Shown one piece after another: positions 10,236-23,320 of a stretch of 64,000 nt of DNA. The stretch is taken from NCBI GenBank assembly GCA_018466975.1, contig CM031555.1:2790001-2854000 (forward strand), in the 5' to 3' direction. The DNA is from Sparassis latifolia (lineage: Eukaryota; Basidiomycota; Agaricomycetes; Polyporales; Sparassidaceae). Numbering within the stretch: position 1 is the first letter of the stretch; each line of letters starts with the position of its first letter. The position numbers and the translations under genes were made by a program. The notes below the pieces were generated by a model. That model was not told the origin of the DNA. It saw only the letters and a program-made list of their open reading frames with translations, and made no database searches.

Positions 10236-11992
10236 ATGAGCACGTTCTCTTTTCCACGACCGGCGATTATACCGCCTTACAAACGTCTATGTAACCCCAG
10301 GCCGCTACTCCCTCTGTCCCCGCCCCCGCCATGGCAAGGCCCAAAACCTTCTCTGCCTTCACCCAGCCGGAAGTCTCTGTTGGACGACTCATTCGTGCTT
10401 TCCACTCACCTTATACCGGGAGCGTACCCCAGAAGTACGCCTGATATGCCGCCGCCAACGCTGCCGAAGTGGTCGCCGGACAGGGAAGTGTGGAAAGCCT
10501 CTACCAAGATAACCGCAGAGGAAATGTTGGTGACCAGAGAGAAGTATCGTAAGGGCGAGCTCGAGAGGGGAACCAGCAAGAAACTCCTCTGGGTCTGCGT
10601 GAATCGCTACGTAAGGAAGGGCCTGAAATCGGACAGCAACGGCGTTACTCTCTTCTTCGCGCACGCAAACGGGTTTCCCAAGGAGGTATGTGACATCCTC
10701 TAGACAGTGAGAATGTTTCTGTAACTTGCCGTGCCCTGCAGATTTGGGAGCCTGCACTCCAGCACCTGGTTGCCGCCGGCCAGGTGCCGGGCACGACATA
10801 CACCATAGACGAGATCTGGACATGGGAGGCAGTCAACCACGGCGACTCCGCGCTCGTGAATGGAGATAATCTTGGCTGGGCGTGTACGAAACCTCAACCT
10901 CTTGTGATACGTGACTGCATATTCATCAGAGAGCAGACGATTGGCAGGACAATACACGGGACATACTGCAGTTCATGCTGAGCTACCTGCCGTCCTCCGC
11001 ATCTCCTTCCGCATTGCCGATTCACCTTGAGCGCCTGCCGGATCATGTCTCTGACGTCCGGAAGGTACATGGGTTCGACGAGAGGACCATGGTCGTCGTT
11101 GGCCATTCACTCGGCGGGTGCACAACGTGCGTATTTACAACCCATGTCATTATCTTATGGGATTTAGTTTGATGGATCATCATCTTACAGGTCTTTGGCT
11201 GCCCTCAACTGTCCACGATTATTCTCTTCTCTTGTGCTGATAGATCCCGTAATATTTGATCCCTCTCCTTCAGATTTCAAGATAGAGACTCAGAGAATAT
11301 CAAATACCGTATTGGGTACCCTTCAGCGTAGAGACAGATGGCCGTCTCGGTACGGCCCATATCTCCGCTCACACACACTTTGCAACACTGAGCCCCTTGC
11401 AGGCAAGACGCGCGCGAGAAGTTCGCCGCAGTTCCATTTTTCGCAGCGTGGGACCCCGCCGTGCTCGACATGTACGTCGAGAGCGGACTGCGCGACGATC
11501 CTGCCACCGGCGATGTGGTGCTGAAGATGCCTAGCATCCAGGTACAGATGCATTTCTCCACGATCCCGATGACTCTTACGGAGTTGGACGCCACAGGAAG
11601 CAGTTGTATTCAACGACATCTCCACCGGATTCGAAGTCTGGGACGTCCTGGACGAACTGGACGAGCGCGTCGAGCTGCGATTCCTATTCCCGGACAAGCT
11701 CCCTCCCATGTCAGTCTCCACTCTCCTTCAGGTCACATAACCTTGATTGACGTGGTTTTCTCTGCCAGCACTTTTCAGATGAGGGAACGTTTGACATGGC
11801 GACGCCCCACGAACTCCTCGAACATCATCTTCAGGAACGCGGGACATCTTATTGCTCAGGAAATCCCCGCGGAAATGGGTGCGTCGCGCTTGCGCTTCCG
11901 TATGCAAACAGCTCACTGTGTCGATGTGTTCAGCGCAGGATCTGCACAATTTCTTGCAGCGCAAGTACGGTGCGGAGTTGGCTAAGCTCTAA
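10236..11992 (+). CDS. Alpha/beta hydrolase (AB_hydrolase_1-like)
   Basis: This is a serine hydrolase of the alpha/beta-fold superfamily, probably an esterase or lipase-like enzyme. The start ATGAGCACG at 10236 precedes a proline-rich N-terminus. Exon 1 ends in FFAHANGFPKE, the oxyanion-side HANGF block of this subfamily. Spliced exons continue with WEPALQHLVAAG, then the nucleophile elbow GHSLGG (about residue 255, near 11100). They end with RRPTNSSNIIFRNAGHLIAQ, which carries the catalytic His. A terminal intron (donor about 11876, acceptor about 11929) restores the frame to a stop at 11992; reading through it would give a different tail. It lies on the same strand as the Baeyer-Villiger-type monooxygenase upstream and could act on its ester product, but that is inference. 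Confidence 0.85.
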
Positions 11993-12344
11993 CCGGGTGA
12001 CGTTCGGGGGGCTGCGTATTTACAGATAGAATCTCGACGGAAGTCCCTGATGGATAACTAAGTACCTTCGTTCTCACTTATAGAATTTGACTACGGAGAT
12101 TTGTAAGTATCTTATGGATTCGCTCGACATACTTGGAGCATCTCACAGTGGATACGTAGGTCGCGAGCAAGCCTAACAGTGCAGTTATCATTGATACAAT
12201 AACAATTAATCTGGTGCGTACACGAAATGAACACGTAGATACAGCGGCGGCAGGGATACAAGAGAACGACGAATACAGGTACAGCTCCATAGCATCATGA
12301 CAAGTCGTCACGGCATCGTCAAAAGTCCCAATCGACTTCATCCC
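11993..12344. other. Convergent 3' intergenic region
   Basis: This is AT-richer sequence between two converging genes. It should hold their 3' ends. No gene is seen. Confidence 0.5.
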
Positions 12345-13707
12345 TCACAAGAATATCCCTGCCAAAATCCCAAGCAAAACGGCTACAGCGCCAGCGCCGC
12401 GGCCCACCGTCAGCACACCCTCCGCGCTATTCTTCGCAGCAGCCTGCGTCCCATTGAGCTGGATGGCTTTCGTCTGGAACGCGTCAAAGTCGTCTGAACC
12501 GGACGCGTCCGCGTTGACGGAGAACACCATGCCCGCGCCGCAGTGGCTCATAGGGTTCGTCTGTTTGCAGAACGCCCATATGGGTGCGGTCTGAAGAAAG
12601 AAAGAACGTGAGCAACATAGCTGCTCAGCGGTGAAGTTGAACGCACGTTGTTGATCTGGATAGTGAATGTTGGGTAGGCGGTGGTGTTGTCGCTCACCGG
12701 CATGCTAACGTGCGAAATTGAGTCAGAAAGTATCCATCTGCAAGACAAGCAGCTGACACGTACAATCCTGAGTCAAATCCAACCTCCCCGTTCGTGCTCG
12801 ACTCCGTAAGGCTGACACATGGGCTTGCGAGGCTGCTCTGCGTGACGCTGTGGTTCGTTTGCATGAACCGAAAAGTGACTGTGTCGCCGGCATCCGCAGT
12901 GATGTTCGATGGGTTGAAGAACAGTCGGTTCGTGCCACCGACGACGACAGTGTGGTCCGCGGAGGTCGCGGACGCAGGGGAGGCGGAGCTGCTTGCCGAA
13001 GAAGACGTCGCTGAAGCAGGCACAGTCACGGTTGCGGTTACGGTCACGACGCTGGGCGAAGCAGAACCAGAAGAGGCAACGGACGACGATGATCCCTGTG
13101 CAGAACTAGCACCCGATGCTGAAGCCGACGAAGAAGCCGATGGTGAGGCAGAGGAGGAAACCGAAGCATTAACAGCCGAGCCGTTGGCGCCCGCCTGGAA
13201 CGCGTCGAACTGTGACTGATTTCCAGGGTTGATGGCAAAGACCATGCCTTGCTGACAGTGGTTCGCCTGCCGACAGAAGATCCAGACCGGATTAGTATCT
13301 TGTACGGTGTACTCAGCCTCGGGGAATGGTCCCGCCGTGTTGTTGTCTGCCACAGGAACACTGAGAAGGATTATATGAGCTGAGTGCATTCGCAAACCAG
13401 AATATAGATACTCACAAGCCAGAGTCAAATCCACCTTCTGCGAGCGAACATGGACTGTCGAAGGAAGATTCGGAGACAGTGTGATTCTCCTGTCTGAATG
13501 AGAAAAAAACCTGGTCCCCAGGGTTCGCTGTCTACAACTATGTTCAGGCCCACAAAACCATCAACATGAAGTTGCACTCACCACGAACTCGGGATCGAAC
13601 TTCAGAACGCCAGGACCACCTACAGTAACTGAAAAGTTGTTGCCACGAGCCACTCGTATAGAAGCAAGCGAAAGGAGAGTCGAGAGAGTGAGCCGTTTGA
13701 AAAACAT
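12345..13707 (-). CDS. Secreted, probably GPI-anchored double-cupredoxin serine-rich protein
   Basis: This is an extracellular copper-protein-like gene. ATG at 13707 opens a hydrophobic signal peptide (MFFKRLTLSTLLSLASIRVA). The first cupredoxin domain follows, with the His of ENHTVS and the Cys-His-Met set of WIFCRQANHCQQGM. A long Ser/Ala/Thr linker separates it from a second cupredoxin domain, with TNHSVT and WAFCKQTNPMSHCGAGM. Both domains keep a type-1 copper ligand pattern (His, Cys, His, Met). The C-terminus (GRGAGAVAVLLGILAGIFL) is hydrophobic and preceded by small residues, which suits a GPI signal. Four or five short introns interrupt it. Single- and double-domain relatives are common in basidiomycete cell walls. 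Their roles are largely unproven. Confidence 0.85.
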
Positions 13708-14214
13708 TGCAGTGGTCAGATTATAGAATGCGTCAGTCCAAGCTTTGGAGAATGATCTTTCAAAGCGCCAGGCTTCAGTCGACGAAATGCCGGAAAACTA
13801 GAATGTCGGGAGGCCGTAAGCTACGTCTAGGGGAGATTAGGGTGGACGTTGAGTAAGATGAGCGGACAGAGTTCATCGCGGAGAATTCCGTCTTATATTC
13901 TGAGAACAATGCAGAACTTGCACCATGTGCATTTCTCCGTCGCGTTGTTACGGCAAGAGCAACAACGCCAGCCAAAAATCCTTTTGTCCCGACGCGATCA
14001 CGTGGCTGGTGTAGCACTATACAGTGCCATAAATGGAAGGTCTCCTGGAAAGACATACCTGGCCACTGTGGATTGACCGACTGACAGCAGAAGGCACTCC
14101 CACTTCAAGGAAGTGTGAAATACAAAAGCCAGTAATATTTCACGAAGATAGTGGTACATCCAAGTTGTACGGGTCCATATTACAGTGACAGACAATCCTT
14201 GATCCTCTTATTTA
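13708..14214. other. Intergenic, promoter of the cupredoxin gene
   Basis: No gene is seen. The short open frames on both strands lack recognisable features. Confidence 0.4.
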
Positions 14215-16020
14215 TCAGTCGTCCAACGTAAGATCTACGACCTCACGACCAAAATAAGCTTCTACGAATCCACCCCATTTCTCAATCACTGGCCTGACGA
14301 GAGACTCCCATTCCTTTCCATGGTATCGACTGTGCTCTGAGCGGGCAAAGGTGAAGATCTCTCTATGGATCTTATCGCCTGGGTGTAGTGTCAGCCCGTT
14401 CCGACTGAAACGCGCGGATCTGTTCTGAGACTGAGAACTCACAGTCGGAACAAGGAGTCTTCTTCCGTGTACTTGCCTCTCGCGTAGGAGTGTCCTGTGG
14501 CTGAGCCCTCGTCTTTGGAAAGTCATCATCAAGGTATGGTGAGTTCACTGCCAAGTCCGCTAGTTCGAGGTGTACGAGACGCTCTACCCGATGGCACCAC
14601 ATGCCCTTCTCGCCAACACGCACGCGGCCTTTCATGAGGCTACCGTCATCCGTATCAACACCGCTAGGCCAGTATCCTCGTAAAACCTGCGGCTTCGAGC
14701 CGCACTGCTTGCTCCATTCGTCGATGCGTTTCGTGAGCTTAACTGCACGTCCAACTTTCAGTTGAATATGCTCAGTATTCTCTGGATCTATCAGCAGAAA
14801 GGCTCAGAATTCAGCCGAGAGGAGGTAGTAATATATTGACGCACCTCGTATCTCGAACGTGTATATGTAACCCGGAACGTCAGCCTTGGATATCGGCTTC
14901 TCCATCGTTAAACGTAAGTTAGCTTGTGTGGAATGCTGTAAGTATTCCGGTATCCAATCTGCACCACAATTGAGAAGGTCGTCGAAAGGCTAGCACAAGG
15001 CAACGCACCCGCAACCTTAACGTATCGGTCCCCGTCCTTTGTCCTTAAGATGATTTCTTTCGGTTCCAACAATGCCTTCATATGGATATGGCAGAAGTAT
15101 TGATCTAGTTCTGTGTCCGCATCCGGAGAGACCTTCACTCTCTTCTTGCAGCGCTTGTCGGCTTTCGTTGTGCCGTTGCACTGGACCGTGTTCAACACAG
15201 ACGTTGACGTTGACGAAGGCGGAGAAGACGCTGCGCGCCGCCTTTGAATCGGACTCTGCAGCGGTGGACGCTGAGGAGGACCGCGTGAGGAAACAGGTTT
15301 AGATGGCGCAGACGAGGGTGTTCGAACTGCAGGGGGACGCCTCGGGGTCGTTGGAACTGATCTTTGTGTTGCTGCAGAGGATGAAGGTACCGCACCGTCA
15401 TGCACCGAAACCACTAAGTCAGACTGCGTACGTGCAGATATGTCTGGTGCATATGGCCTTAGATGCTGCGCCGCACGCACACGCACAGGCGCGGGCGGTC
15501 TTTCTGCAGAAGATGATGCCGCTTGACGCGTCGGAACTGCAGGATCGGAGTAGGGACGCGTAGGCACGTCTGGAATAGCAGGCCTAAGGTGCTGCTCAGA
15601 GGATGCATGCTCGGGGGACGCGAACGGCGCCGCGAGGGCATGCTGCATTGTCATCGACATCGGCTGTGGGGCATGTTGCGGAACGGGCATGGGAGAAAAT
15701 GCTGGAGGTCTTGGGAGGGGACCTGGGGGTGGTGGACCGTAGCGCGCGGGTGCCGGGAACTGCACTGTCCACGCAGAGTCTGCGGACGCGTCGTGCGGTG
15801 GGAGAGGAACGCGGTCATCCGGCACCGCCAGGCTGAAACCACCCACAAACCCGCCAGGTCGTGCATTCTGATCGGAATGCCGCCTGTGCTGCTCGTCGGG
15901 ATCGCCTCTCAGCGTGAACGACGCGAGTCTGCGTGCAACGTCGTCCGCGTCGTCGTGCGCCTGGGCACGCTCGGTGGAGTGGGTCTTGTGCCGCTTGAAG
16001 AGGTCGAGCATGGAGGGCAT
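14215..16020 (-). CDS. T5orf172/DUF1766 (GIY-YIG-type) domain protein
   Basis: I chose ATG at 16020 (MPSMLDLFKRHK) as the start. A more upstream ATG at 16116 only adds an unrelated stretch. The first 270 or so residues are disordered and rich in Pro, Ser and Ala. A small Cys/His motif follows: QCNGTTKADKRCKKRVK with CHIH. After introns comes the conserved block PGYIYTFEIR...LKVGRAVKLTKRIDEWSKQC of the Mug113/T5orf172 family, a degenerate GIY-YIG nuclease-like fold. The gene ends with FGREVVDLTLDD. Fungal relatives share the order of disordered tail, Cys motif and GIY-YIG-like domain. The biochemical role is unknown; a DNA- or RNA-related function is inferred from the fold. Confidence 0.8.
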
Positions 16021-16557
16021 CCTGGCTTCGTGCTGCGGGTGAATTGATGCAGTATATGGGGCATGTGGACACAATAGAATTTGGTATGACTCTGTAAGGA
16101 CTCCGTTGTTTGGCAATGGCAGGACGACATTGCCTCGAGGTCTTGCCTAGTCTCCCATACCTATGCTTCGGACTTCAGGATGTCAGCAAAGCTCACTGCA
16201 AACATGTAGTAAACTGCACTCGTTCGCGCAGGAAACGGTAAATTATTTCGACCTGTACGAAGTACAAGAGACTTGACGGAGAGCAGGAGGAATGAAGTCC
16301 GGAGGCTGAATCGGAAAGTCTTGAGGCGGTTTTAGTCCTCCGCTACTACCAATTCAGGCCTGAATCAGACATCTTTGGGAACAGGCTGGAAGTCTGGACC
16401 CTTCAAGGGCGCCAAAGCAACCTCATGGGCGCTTCCGATCGCTCTATCCTCTCAGTTCAAGTCTACACTTGTACATTCGAACGTTACTTTGGCGGCTCGA
16501 TATTCTACCGATCTGCTCTAATATACACAAGAAGCTTACAGACTTCATCTAACCGCT
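16021..16557. promoter_or_regulatory. Bidirectional promoter region
   Basis: This is about 540 bp between the divergent DUF1766 and PDCD5 genes. No other gene is seen. It should contain both promoters. I do not see a clear TATA box close to either start. Confidence 0.4.
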
Positions 16558-17133
16558 ATGGAGGACCCAGAGTTGGCTGCGATCCGTGCTGCGAGGATGA
16601 GCCAGTTGCAGCAGCAGAACGCGGGTCGCGGCGGAGGCCAGGGTGGTGAAGATGAGGGCAAACGCGTGGCAGAGGAGCAGATGCGGAGAGACCTGTTGGC
16701 GACTGTCCTTGATCATGCTGCTCGGGAAAGGCGTAGGTTCAGTCTGCTCCAATCCTGGTTTTTGCATTAATTGTAGCTTGCCCACAGTCGCACGTATTGC
16801 TCTTGTTAGCCCGGATCGAGCGCGACAGATTGAAGCCATCCTCCTGCGTATGGCGCAGAGTGGACAGCTACGCGGTCGGGTAAGCGAAGATCAGCTCATC
16901 GAGCTCTTGGAACAGGTGTGTGTTGATGCCTGCTAACCAATGAAGGATCGCTGAGTTGCCGCGCCGTATAGGCAGACGAAGCGCAATCAAAGAGCGCACC
17001 GAAGAAAGGCGCCATTGTGGTGTGTACCCTTTTCTTATGTTTCCTCCGAGTTATCTGCTTGCCTGATTCTATTTTACAGTTCCAACGAAGAAAAGGAGGA
17101 CTTGACGACGATGACTTCGACCTCGGATTATGA
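16558..17133 (+). CDS. PDCD5-family DNA-binding protein
   Basis: This is a homologue of programmed cell death 5 / yeast Ymr074c, a small nuclear and cytosolic protein associated with chaperonin and Tip60-type pathways. ATG at 16558 begins MEDPELAAIRAARMSQLQQQ, the typical start. A Gly-rich insert and EEQMRRDLLATVLDHAARER follow. The next exon has RIALVSPDRARQIEAILL and DQLIELLEQ, and the last exon ends in QRRKGGLDDDDFDLGL, the family's acidic end. Four exons give about 134 residues, normal for the family. All splice sites are GT-AG and the frame is intact. Confidence 0.9.
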
Positions 17134-17895
17134 TCGGTTGTTTCACCCTCTTGGTTTGCCGCTGTCTCATGCACCTGTATTTCTTGCTATCGCACTGTTG
17201 TATCCTCCCACTGCACGCCATCACTATCAGTGCATTCTTAGAGACATTGGCAGTTGCAATTTTGGTTCATGTCGATCTGTCCAGGTCTTCAATGGGATCC
17301 CAGTCACTTGACATGGCAGCGGGTGAGTGTTATTACGGCCTGCCGAAGTTATACTCCCAGTTCTCATGCGATGCCGTACTGGGGATAGTCACGCGCGCAG
17401 ACATGCACGTCTACATACAAGTCGGAGATGGAGTAAGACGTTGGGCGTTTCCGCTTGGCTTCGGCGAGGATCCGGACACATGAATTTGCCGCATCTGTCT
17501 ACACGAGCCCTCTATATTCCGATAAGTCGCGAGATCAGAGACCCAGACTGTGGCCTCGGTGTGGTTCGACATGGCTCTGTTAGTGCTACTGAGCGTTGTT
17601 GCTGTGCAAGCGGCTATGATTGGAACATCGGGTCTTGTGTAACCCACAACTGTGTTTCAGCTAGACAATGTACATAAATGGTAGACGATATGTGGCAGCT
17701 GCAATGAAGCGGCTGGAATGAGACTGGAGGTGCTTGTATGGGCGCCTATCTGAGATATTTGTGCATGTTGTTTGTGCCACCTCGTAAAAGATTCGGCAGG
17801 CGCCTCATTGTCGCGTTCCTCACTGCTTTACAGAAGCCTTTCCCTCGTCTTACTTTTGTCTTTCACACCCTCCACGCAACATACGTGTAGCTACC
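17134..17895. other. Intergenic between PDCD5 and NOT4
   Basis: This holds the 3' end of PDCD5 and the 5' UTR and promoter of NOT4. A CT-rich tract lies just before the NOT4 start. No gene is seen. Confidence 0.5.
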
Positions 17896-20800
17896 ATGTC
17901 CTCTCGCATTCATCCCCATTCCCCGTTACCAGCCCCGGCCATGCATACCACCAACGTCGCCGCACAGTCCAAGTCGTACGTTCTTGCAGGCGTACAGGAC
18001 GCCTATTGGAGCGACGATGAAGCTGTGAGTGCCGTCGGTGTCGACAGAGCTTGGCATATAACTGACAGCGTCGATGCTTGTCCAGGAGGACGCTGAGTGC
18101 CCCTTGTGTCTCGAAGAGATGGACATTTCCGACCTCAACTTCAAGCCTTGCCCATGCGGTTACCAGGTGAAATTCACGATGTTCGCAGGGCTGGACAACA
18201 TCTCACGATCATGTCCCAGATATGCCGGTTCTGCTGGCATCACATCAAGGAGAATTTGAACGGCCGCTGCCCCGCCTGTAGGAGGGAGTACACCGACGAA
18301 GCTGTACAGTTCAAGCCCATCAATAAAGAAGAGTGAGTGTCTTTTTCTGGTGGCAGTTACCCTCCGGCTTCCCTCTGCAGCTGCCCTTCACTAATGACGA
18401 CCCCGACGCTTAGTCACAAGCGCTTGACCCAGCAGAAGAAACAACGGGAGCGTGAGCGCAAGGAGCTAGACGCTTTGAATCGGCGCCACCTTGCCAATGT
18501 GCGCGTCGTGCAGCGCAACGTCGTTTATGTTGTTGGTCTCGGGCCGAGGTTCGCGAAGGAAGAGGTGCGTCGGTCCAAATTTGGCTCTTTTCGCAGATCC
18601 GCTCACATCACCCCAGCTTATACCAACCCTGCGCTCGAACGAGTACTTCGGGCAGTATGGAAAGATATCCAAGATCATCATCGTCAAGCGGACTCCACCC
18701 GGTGGGCGCGCTCCTGTGGTGGGACTGTATATCACCTACAACCGGCGTGAGGATGCCGCGCGTGCCATTTCATCCGTGGATGGCGCACAGTCTCCGGGCG
18801 GAGGAAGTGATATCATGAGAGCCAGCTATGGGACGACCAAATACTGCATGGCGTTCCTACGTGGCGTTAGTTGTCCCGATCACAGCTGTATGAATCTTCA
18901 TGAGTGGGGAGACGAGAAGGACTGTTTCACGAAGGAGGATTTGACGACTCTGTGCGTAGATTTGGGTTTGCAGCTGATGCGAGGCCCTATACTGATTTTT
19001 TGTAGTAAACACACCATGAAGGACACTGAAACACGATCGAGAACTACCACTGTCAGGAAAGGCGACGAATCTGAAGGTAGCGTTCTTTTCGTCTGTACTT
19101 CTCAGCGATGCTCCTCATGCCAAAACACAGGTCTGCCTCGTGGAGCATCGTGGGCTAGCAAGGGGACAACTACGCTTGCTAGCTTGACACTGCAGAATAA
19201 TACCAACCAGTCTACCGCTTCTGTTCGACCCACCCGGCGGGCCGGTGCGAATCCAAGGCAGCAACGTTCAGGATCCTCGACGGTTACTATGCCGAATGCT
19301 GAGATTCGTGCTGGTAGAGACCGAAAGGGTGGCTCAATAGGTACTAAGGCTCCTTCGCAGGCATCCTCGTCTCGCCCAGCAACGCCTGCAAGTACCACAC
19401 AATCGAACCGGCCTCTCACACCAGCAGTGACGAAGATAGCGAGGCTGAAGGAACATGTCCCTCCACATTCGCATCCATATCCACATCCACAGCCGGCTCC
19501 TCGATCGCCGACATCCTCTGTTGCGGTTGAGTCCGACGTGGGATCGTCCGGACGTGACGTTGAACCCACGGCGTCACCTGTACAATCTCTTGCCAACGAG
19601 GTACCCACTGTTCCACCTGGTATCTCTGTTGTACCCCCCCGTCTTTCTATCCCCCCCGGTCTGCCACCACCAACTAGACCACCAACAGACGTACCCCAGG
19701 TTGCCCTCCAACTCTCCCAATCATCTTATCAGATGTCTACGCAGGCCCAGGCACTCATGGAGGACATCAAGGCAAGGCGTGAGCTGCCTGTGACTGCAGT
19801 CACGCAGAGTCCCTTCCCCGATTTCGATCGAATGCTGCAGACGCTCAGTGGCGCTGATGGTGAGTATGGCGGCTTCAGCTTTAACCTCGACCCAGCCCTT
19901 GCAGGTGATGTCGCCCAGGACGTACCGCTTCCGGATCTGGAGGCTGAGTCCACCATTCAGTTCAACGGCTCATTCTTTGATGCTTTCCCTGCGCTGAGAC
20001 AAGGTGGACCGTCGACTTCGAACCCTCTCATGCCTCCACCTGGTCTCACCTATCCTCAGCTTTCTCATCGCTCGATATATGATCCCTTCGCAGCAGCGAG
20101 AGCTCCAGCGCTCGAGCGACAGTCTTCTGGCAGCTCTGGCTACACTGGATCATTCAATCCTTTCGCGTCTGAGAGCAATGAGGAACCGCCGTCGCGACGG
20201 TTCTCTCCGTTGGACGAGGAAAGGAAGGTGTCTCGCTTTGGATTTGCTCGAGGACGGCAGGGTTCTACGTCATCTTCGCTGCACGCCCCTTCGCCTCTCG
20301 GTAACGCGGACAACGTGTCGCATTCGTCTTTCTACAATTCGGAATTGTCCTCGCCCGCCAGCCGGGCTCCTCCGCAGTGGCCTTTCCAAGCGCGTCACCA
20401 AGCCCCCGAGTACACTCATCCCCAGAGCAGCTCTGCGATGAGTTCTCCACTGGTGCAGCACGCGCAGGCCCAGTCCACTTTTGCCCAGCAGCAGAGCCGG
20501 TTTCCGCCGTACGACAATGGGGTGAGCGAGGCGCAGCTGCGGGATCTCATCACTTCTAGTGCAAATATGCGGAACGGGTCGTCTGGTAGGATGCTCCTGT
20601 TCGTATGAATGTCTTTAAGCGTTGTTGACATCGTTTATTCCCACCCATGTAACTCTTGACATCGGACGTTTATGTATCCCATTCTCTCCGTCTGTCTTGT
20701 TGCATTATTAGATCAATCCGCGTACAATTATGGTTCAAGCCAGCCGTTCCACGACCCCGCAATCATGTCCGCGAGGCTCGCGTCGCCGACCATAGCCCGC

Positions 20801-22848
20801 AGTGTCCATGATGCGTACTCAAATCCTCCTTCTGCGGTTGAAAGTTATTCGTCGCATCATCTGGCATATGGTCTTCCCCCAGGTCTGCAGTATCCTGATG
20901 CTTCTGCGAATCGTGTCGGTTATGGAACAGGCAGTGGCCCATCGACAAATATGGAGGTATCGCAGAGTAGCTCGGCTCAGGGTGAGTCTTATTTCTATTA
21001 ATCTCAGGGGAGAGTGTCCTATGTCAGAGTACCGAGTGCCGTACTTGCAGTGCGGAAATTGTATCACCGGCCTTGATGCCTGTCATTCCCTTCATGCAAG
21101 CGGCCCGGTCCTTTCTTCTACGTGTTCGCATCTCAGTCCCGCTATGCATTGCCTCCCGGAAGGGTATCCCGTATGCCTCGACGCTGACGTGACCTTGTTC
21201 CATTTTGCTATCGGTACTTGTTATTCCTGATGATGAAGTCTCGACGTCTCCTTCTCTCGCTCCTTCCCCTGCCTTATCCTCTTCAGACTTCCCGGCGTTG
21301 TCCGTGGTGGAGCATTCCCTTCGTCGCGAGCAACAGTCTGACCCGGCTTTCGCTGGCGACGTCTCAGTCCTTGACGTGGAGGCACAAGCCAAAGCCGAGC
21401 GTAAAGCTGCGAAGAAAGCTGCTGCAGCAGAACGTGCTGCAGAGCGAGCCCGCATCGCGCAAGAGAAAGCTGTGGCAAAGGCAGCGGAGAGAGAGCGGAT
21501 CGCGCAGGAGAAGGCCGCGGAGAAGGAGAGAGCAACTGCGCTGAAGGCCGAGAAGGAGAGAGCTGACAAGGAGAAGGCGGAAAGGGAGAGGGCCGAACGG
21601 GAGAAGGTGGAACGGGAGAAGGCAGACAAGGAACAGGCTGCGAGAGAGGCCAAAGAGAATGCTGATCAGGCCGCGCAAGCTAAGAAGGCCGCTACTATGA
21701 AGGAAGCGAAGATTCCAGCCACGGCGAAACTGTCCAAAGCTGTGGATCCCTCTGCCTTATCCGCAGTTCCTTCTAGGGCTGCTACTCCGGCGGAGAAGAC
21801 TCCTACACAAGCGGATGTCCGGAATCGACGAGTGCAAGTAGCGAAGCTCTCGCCAGCTGCCGTCACGCTCTCCGAGCCTGCTACTCAGGTACCCATTCTG
21901 TCGAGGATGCCGAAGAAGAGTAAGCCTATCGCTAAGCCCATCAGGATTCCCAAGGAGGAACCAATTGCGGACACCACATCTTCTCTCACATCTGCAGCGA
22001 CCTCTGACGCTCCCCAGTTCCCGGACACGCTTACACAGGAGAGCAGTTCCAACAACTCTCGGGCCGGTTCTCTTGATAGAACGGTTCCTAACCAGCCGAC
22101 CCCATTGGAGACTCTCGTGGCCGAGATTAACGTGCAGCTTCCGTGGATGGAGATCTCGAAGCACCCATTCTTCGACTTGCAGAAGATCAATCCTGCTGCA
22201 AAGATGCCTCTGGAGTACGGCCCTCTCGTTCATGCGCTGTCGGCTCTCTCAGTTGGTGGCGGTTCTTTCGCTAACAATATGCCGTCAGGTTCTATCGACA
22301 ACGCAGTGTCATCGTTTCAGCAGCTGCTCGAGACGTTGACTCAGACAATTTCTGACTTGCTCCGACTCTTGCCGCGCAAGACGTGGGACGATAATTCGTC
22401 CTTTGATGGTGTTCTTAGGGACATGTTGAAGGGCGATGACTTCTTGGACGACGGCGGTGATGACCAGGACAGCCAGGGCAAGGACGATGAGGTGGCTGCC
22501 TTGACCCTTGCCCTGGAGCGTCGGGCACGATGGATGGAGGTGCAGCTCGCGAAACTGGAGGAATTGCATCGTGACATCAATACCGCGGCTGTGCGTGCGA
22601 TCCTGTCTTTCAATGACAGCGGCTGGGATGCGCACGGATTCCTACCGCGTGTGGGCAACTCACTGCAGCGTTTCGACCTGATCGGTCTGGCCGTCAGCAA
22701 GGATGGTGTCTTCCGACCCATGACCGCGGACGAATTGGAAAAGAAGATGATGGTAGCGAAGGAGGCGGAGGTATTTGCAGAGGCAGAACTGCGGGAGGCC
22801 ATGCAAAGAATGCAGGATCTGAAGCCGACGGAGAATGGAGATTTTTGA
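17896..22848 (+). CDS. NOT4: NOT4, CCR4-NOT complex RING-type E3 ubiquitin ligase
   Basis: This is subunit 4 of the CCR4-NOT complex, an E3 ligase acting in mRNA decay and co-translational quality control. The gene is long and multi-exon. It has a short N-terminus, then the C4C4 RING (CPLCLEEMDISDLNF, PCPCGYQ, ICRFCWHHI, CPACRREY). A basic helix (KRLTQQKKQRERERKELD) leads into an RRM (VYVVGLG, GQYGKISKIIIVKR, GLYITYNRREDAARAI). A C3H1-type finger follows (KYCMAFLRGVSCPDHSCMNLH). The rest is low-complexity Pro/Ser/Gln-rich sequence and a highly charged Lys/Glu/Ala coiled coil (about 21380-21700). The tail ends in MQDLKPTENGDF at 22848. I treat 20609-21204 as introns plus short exons (HDPAIMSARLASPTIARS) because the frame and style continue; that join is less certain than the N-terminal half. 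Confidence 0.9.
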
Positions 22849-23320
22849 GCACTAGCAATCAGACGTTTGGTCATTATTGCTGAAAGTTGTGTACCCGAAT
22901 AACAGTGCGGAAGAGCTGTGGAAGTAGTCTTTGTAGAATGCATTGAGATCGCGACTGAAGTTTGTTCCGCAATATCCACATATTGCACGCCTTCATGATG
23001 CCAAATAGTAGCTTTGTCGAATTTGGCGTCTTTAGGGTGTTTTCGTATCACTAAGGCTTACGGGCTAGATGGGGGGAGTCCGACAAAGTTTGGTTAACGA
23101 AGCAGGGTAGTGGGACCTTTCGGCCGCAAAGGCGGTTGCGAAAACACTCTTTTGCGTCGACACCCATCCTATGTGGGGCATTGGATATGATCAGCTCTGA
23201 GAACAGCGAAAAGTACATATCTTGCACAATATAGCAGTCAAACATCTCGATCCCTACCAAATCACCACCACTCAACAGAGTCAACAGTCTAGTCGGCATA
23301 CAGTCGCCGCTACAACACCT
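22849..23320. other. Convergent intergenic region
   Basis: This lies between the 3' ends of NOT4 and the GMC gene. No gene is supported. The 82-codon minus-strand frame at 23051-23299 has no recognisable features. Confidence 0.4.
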
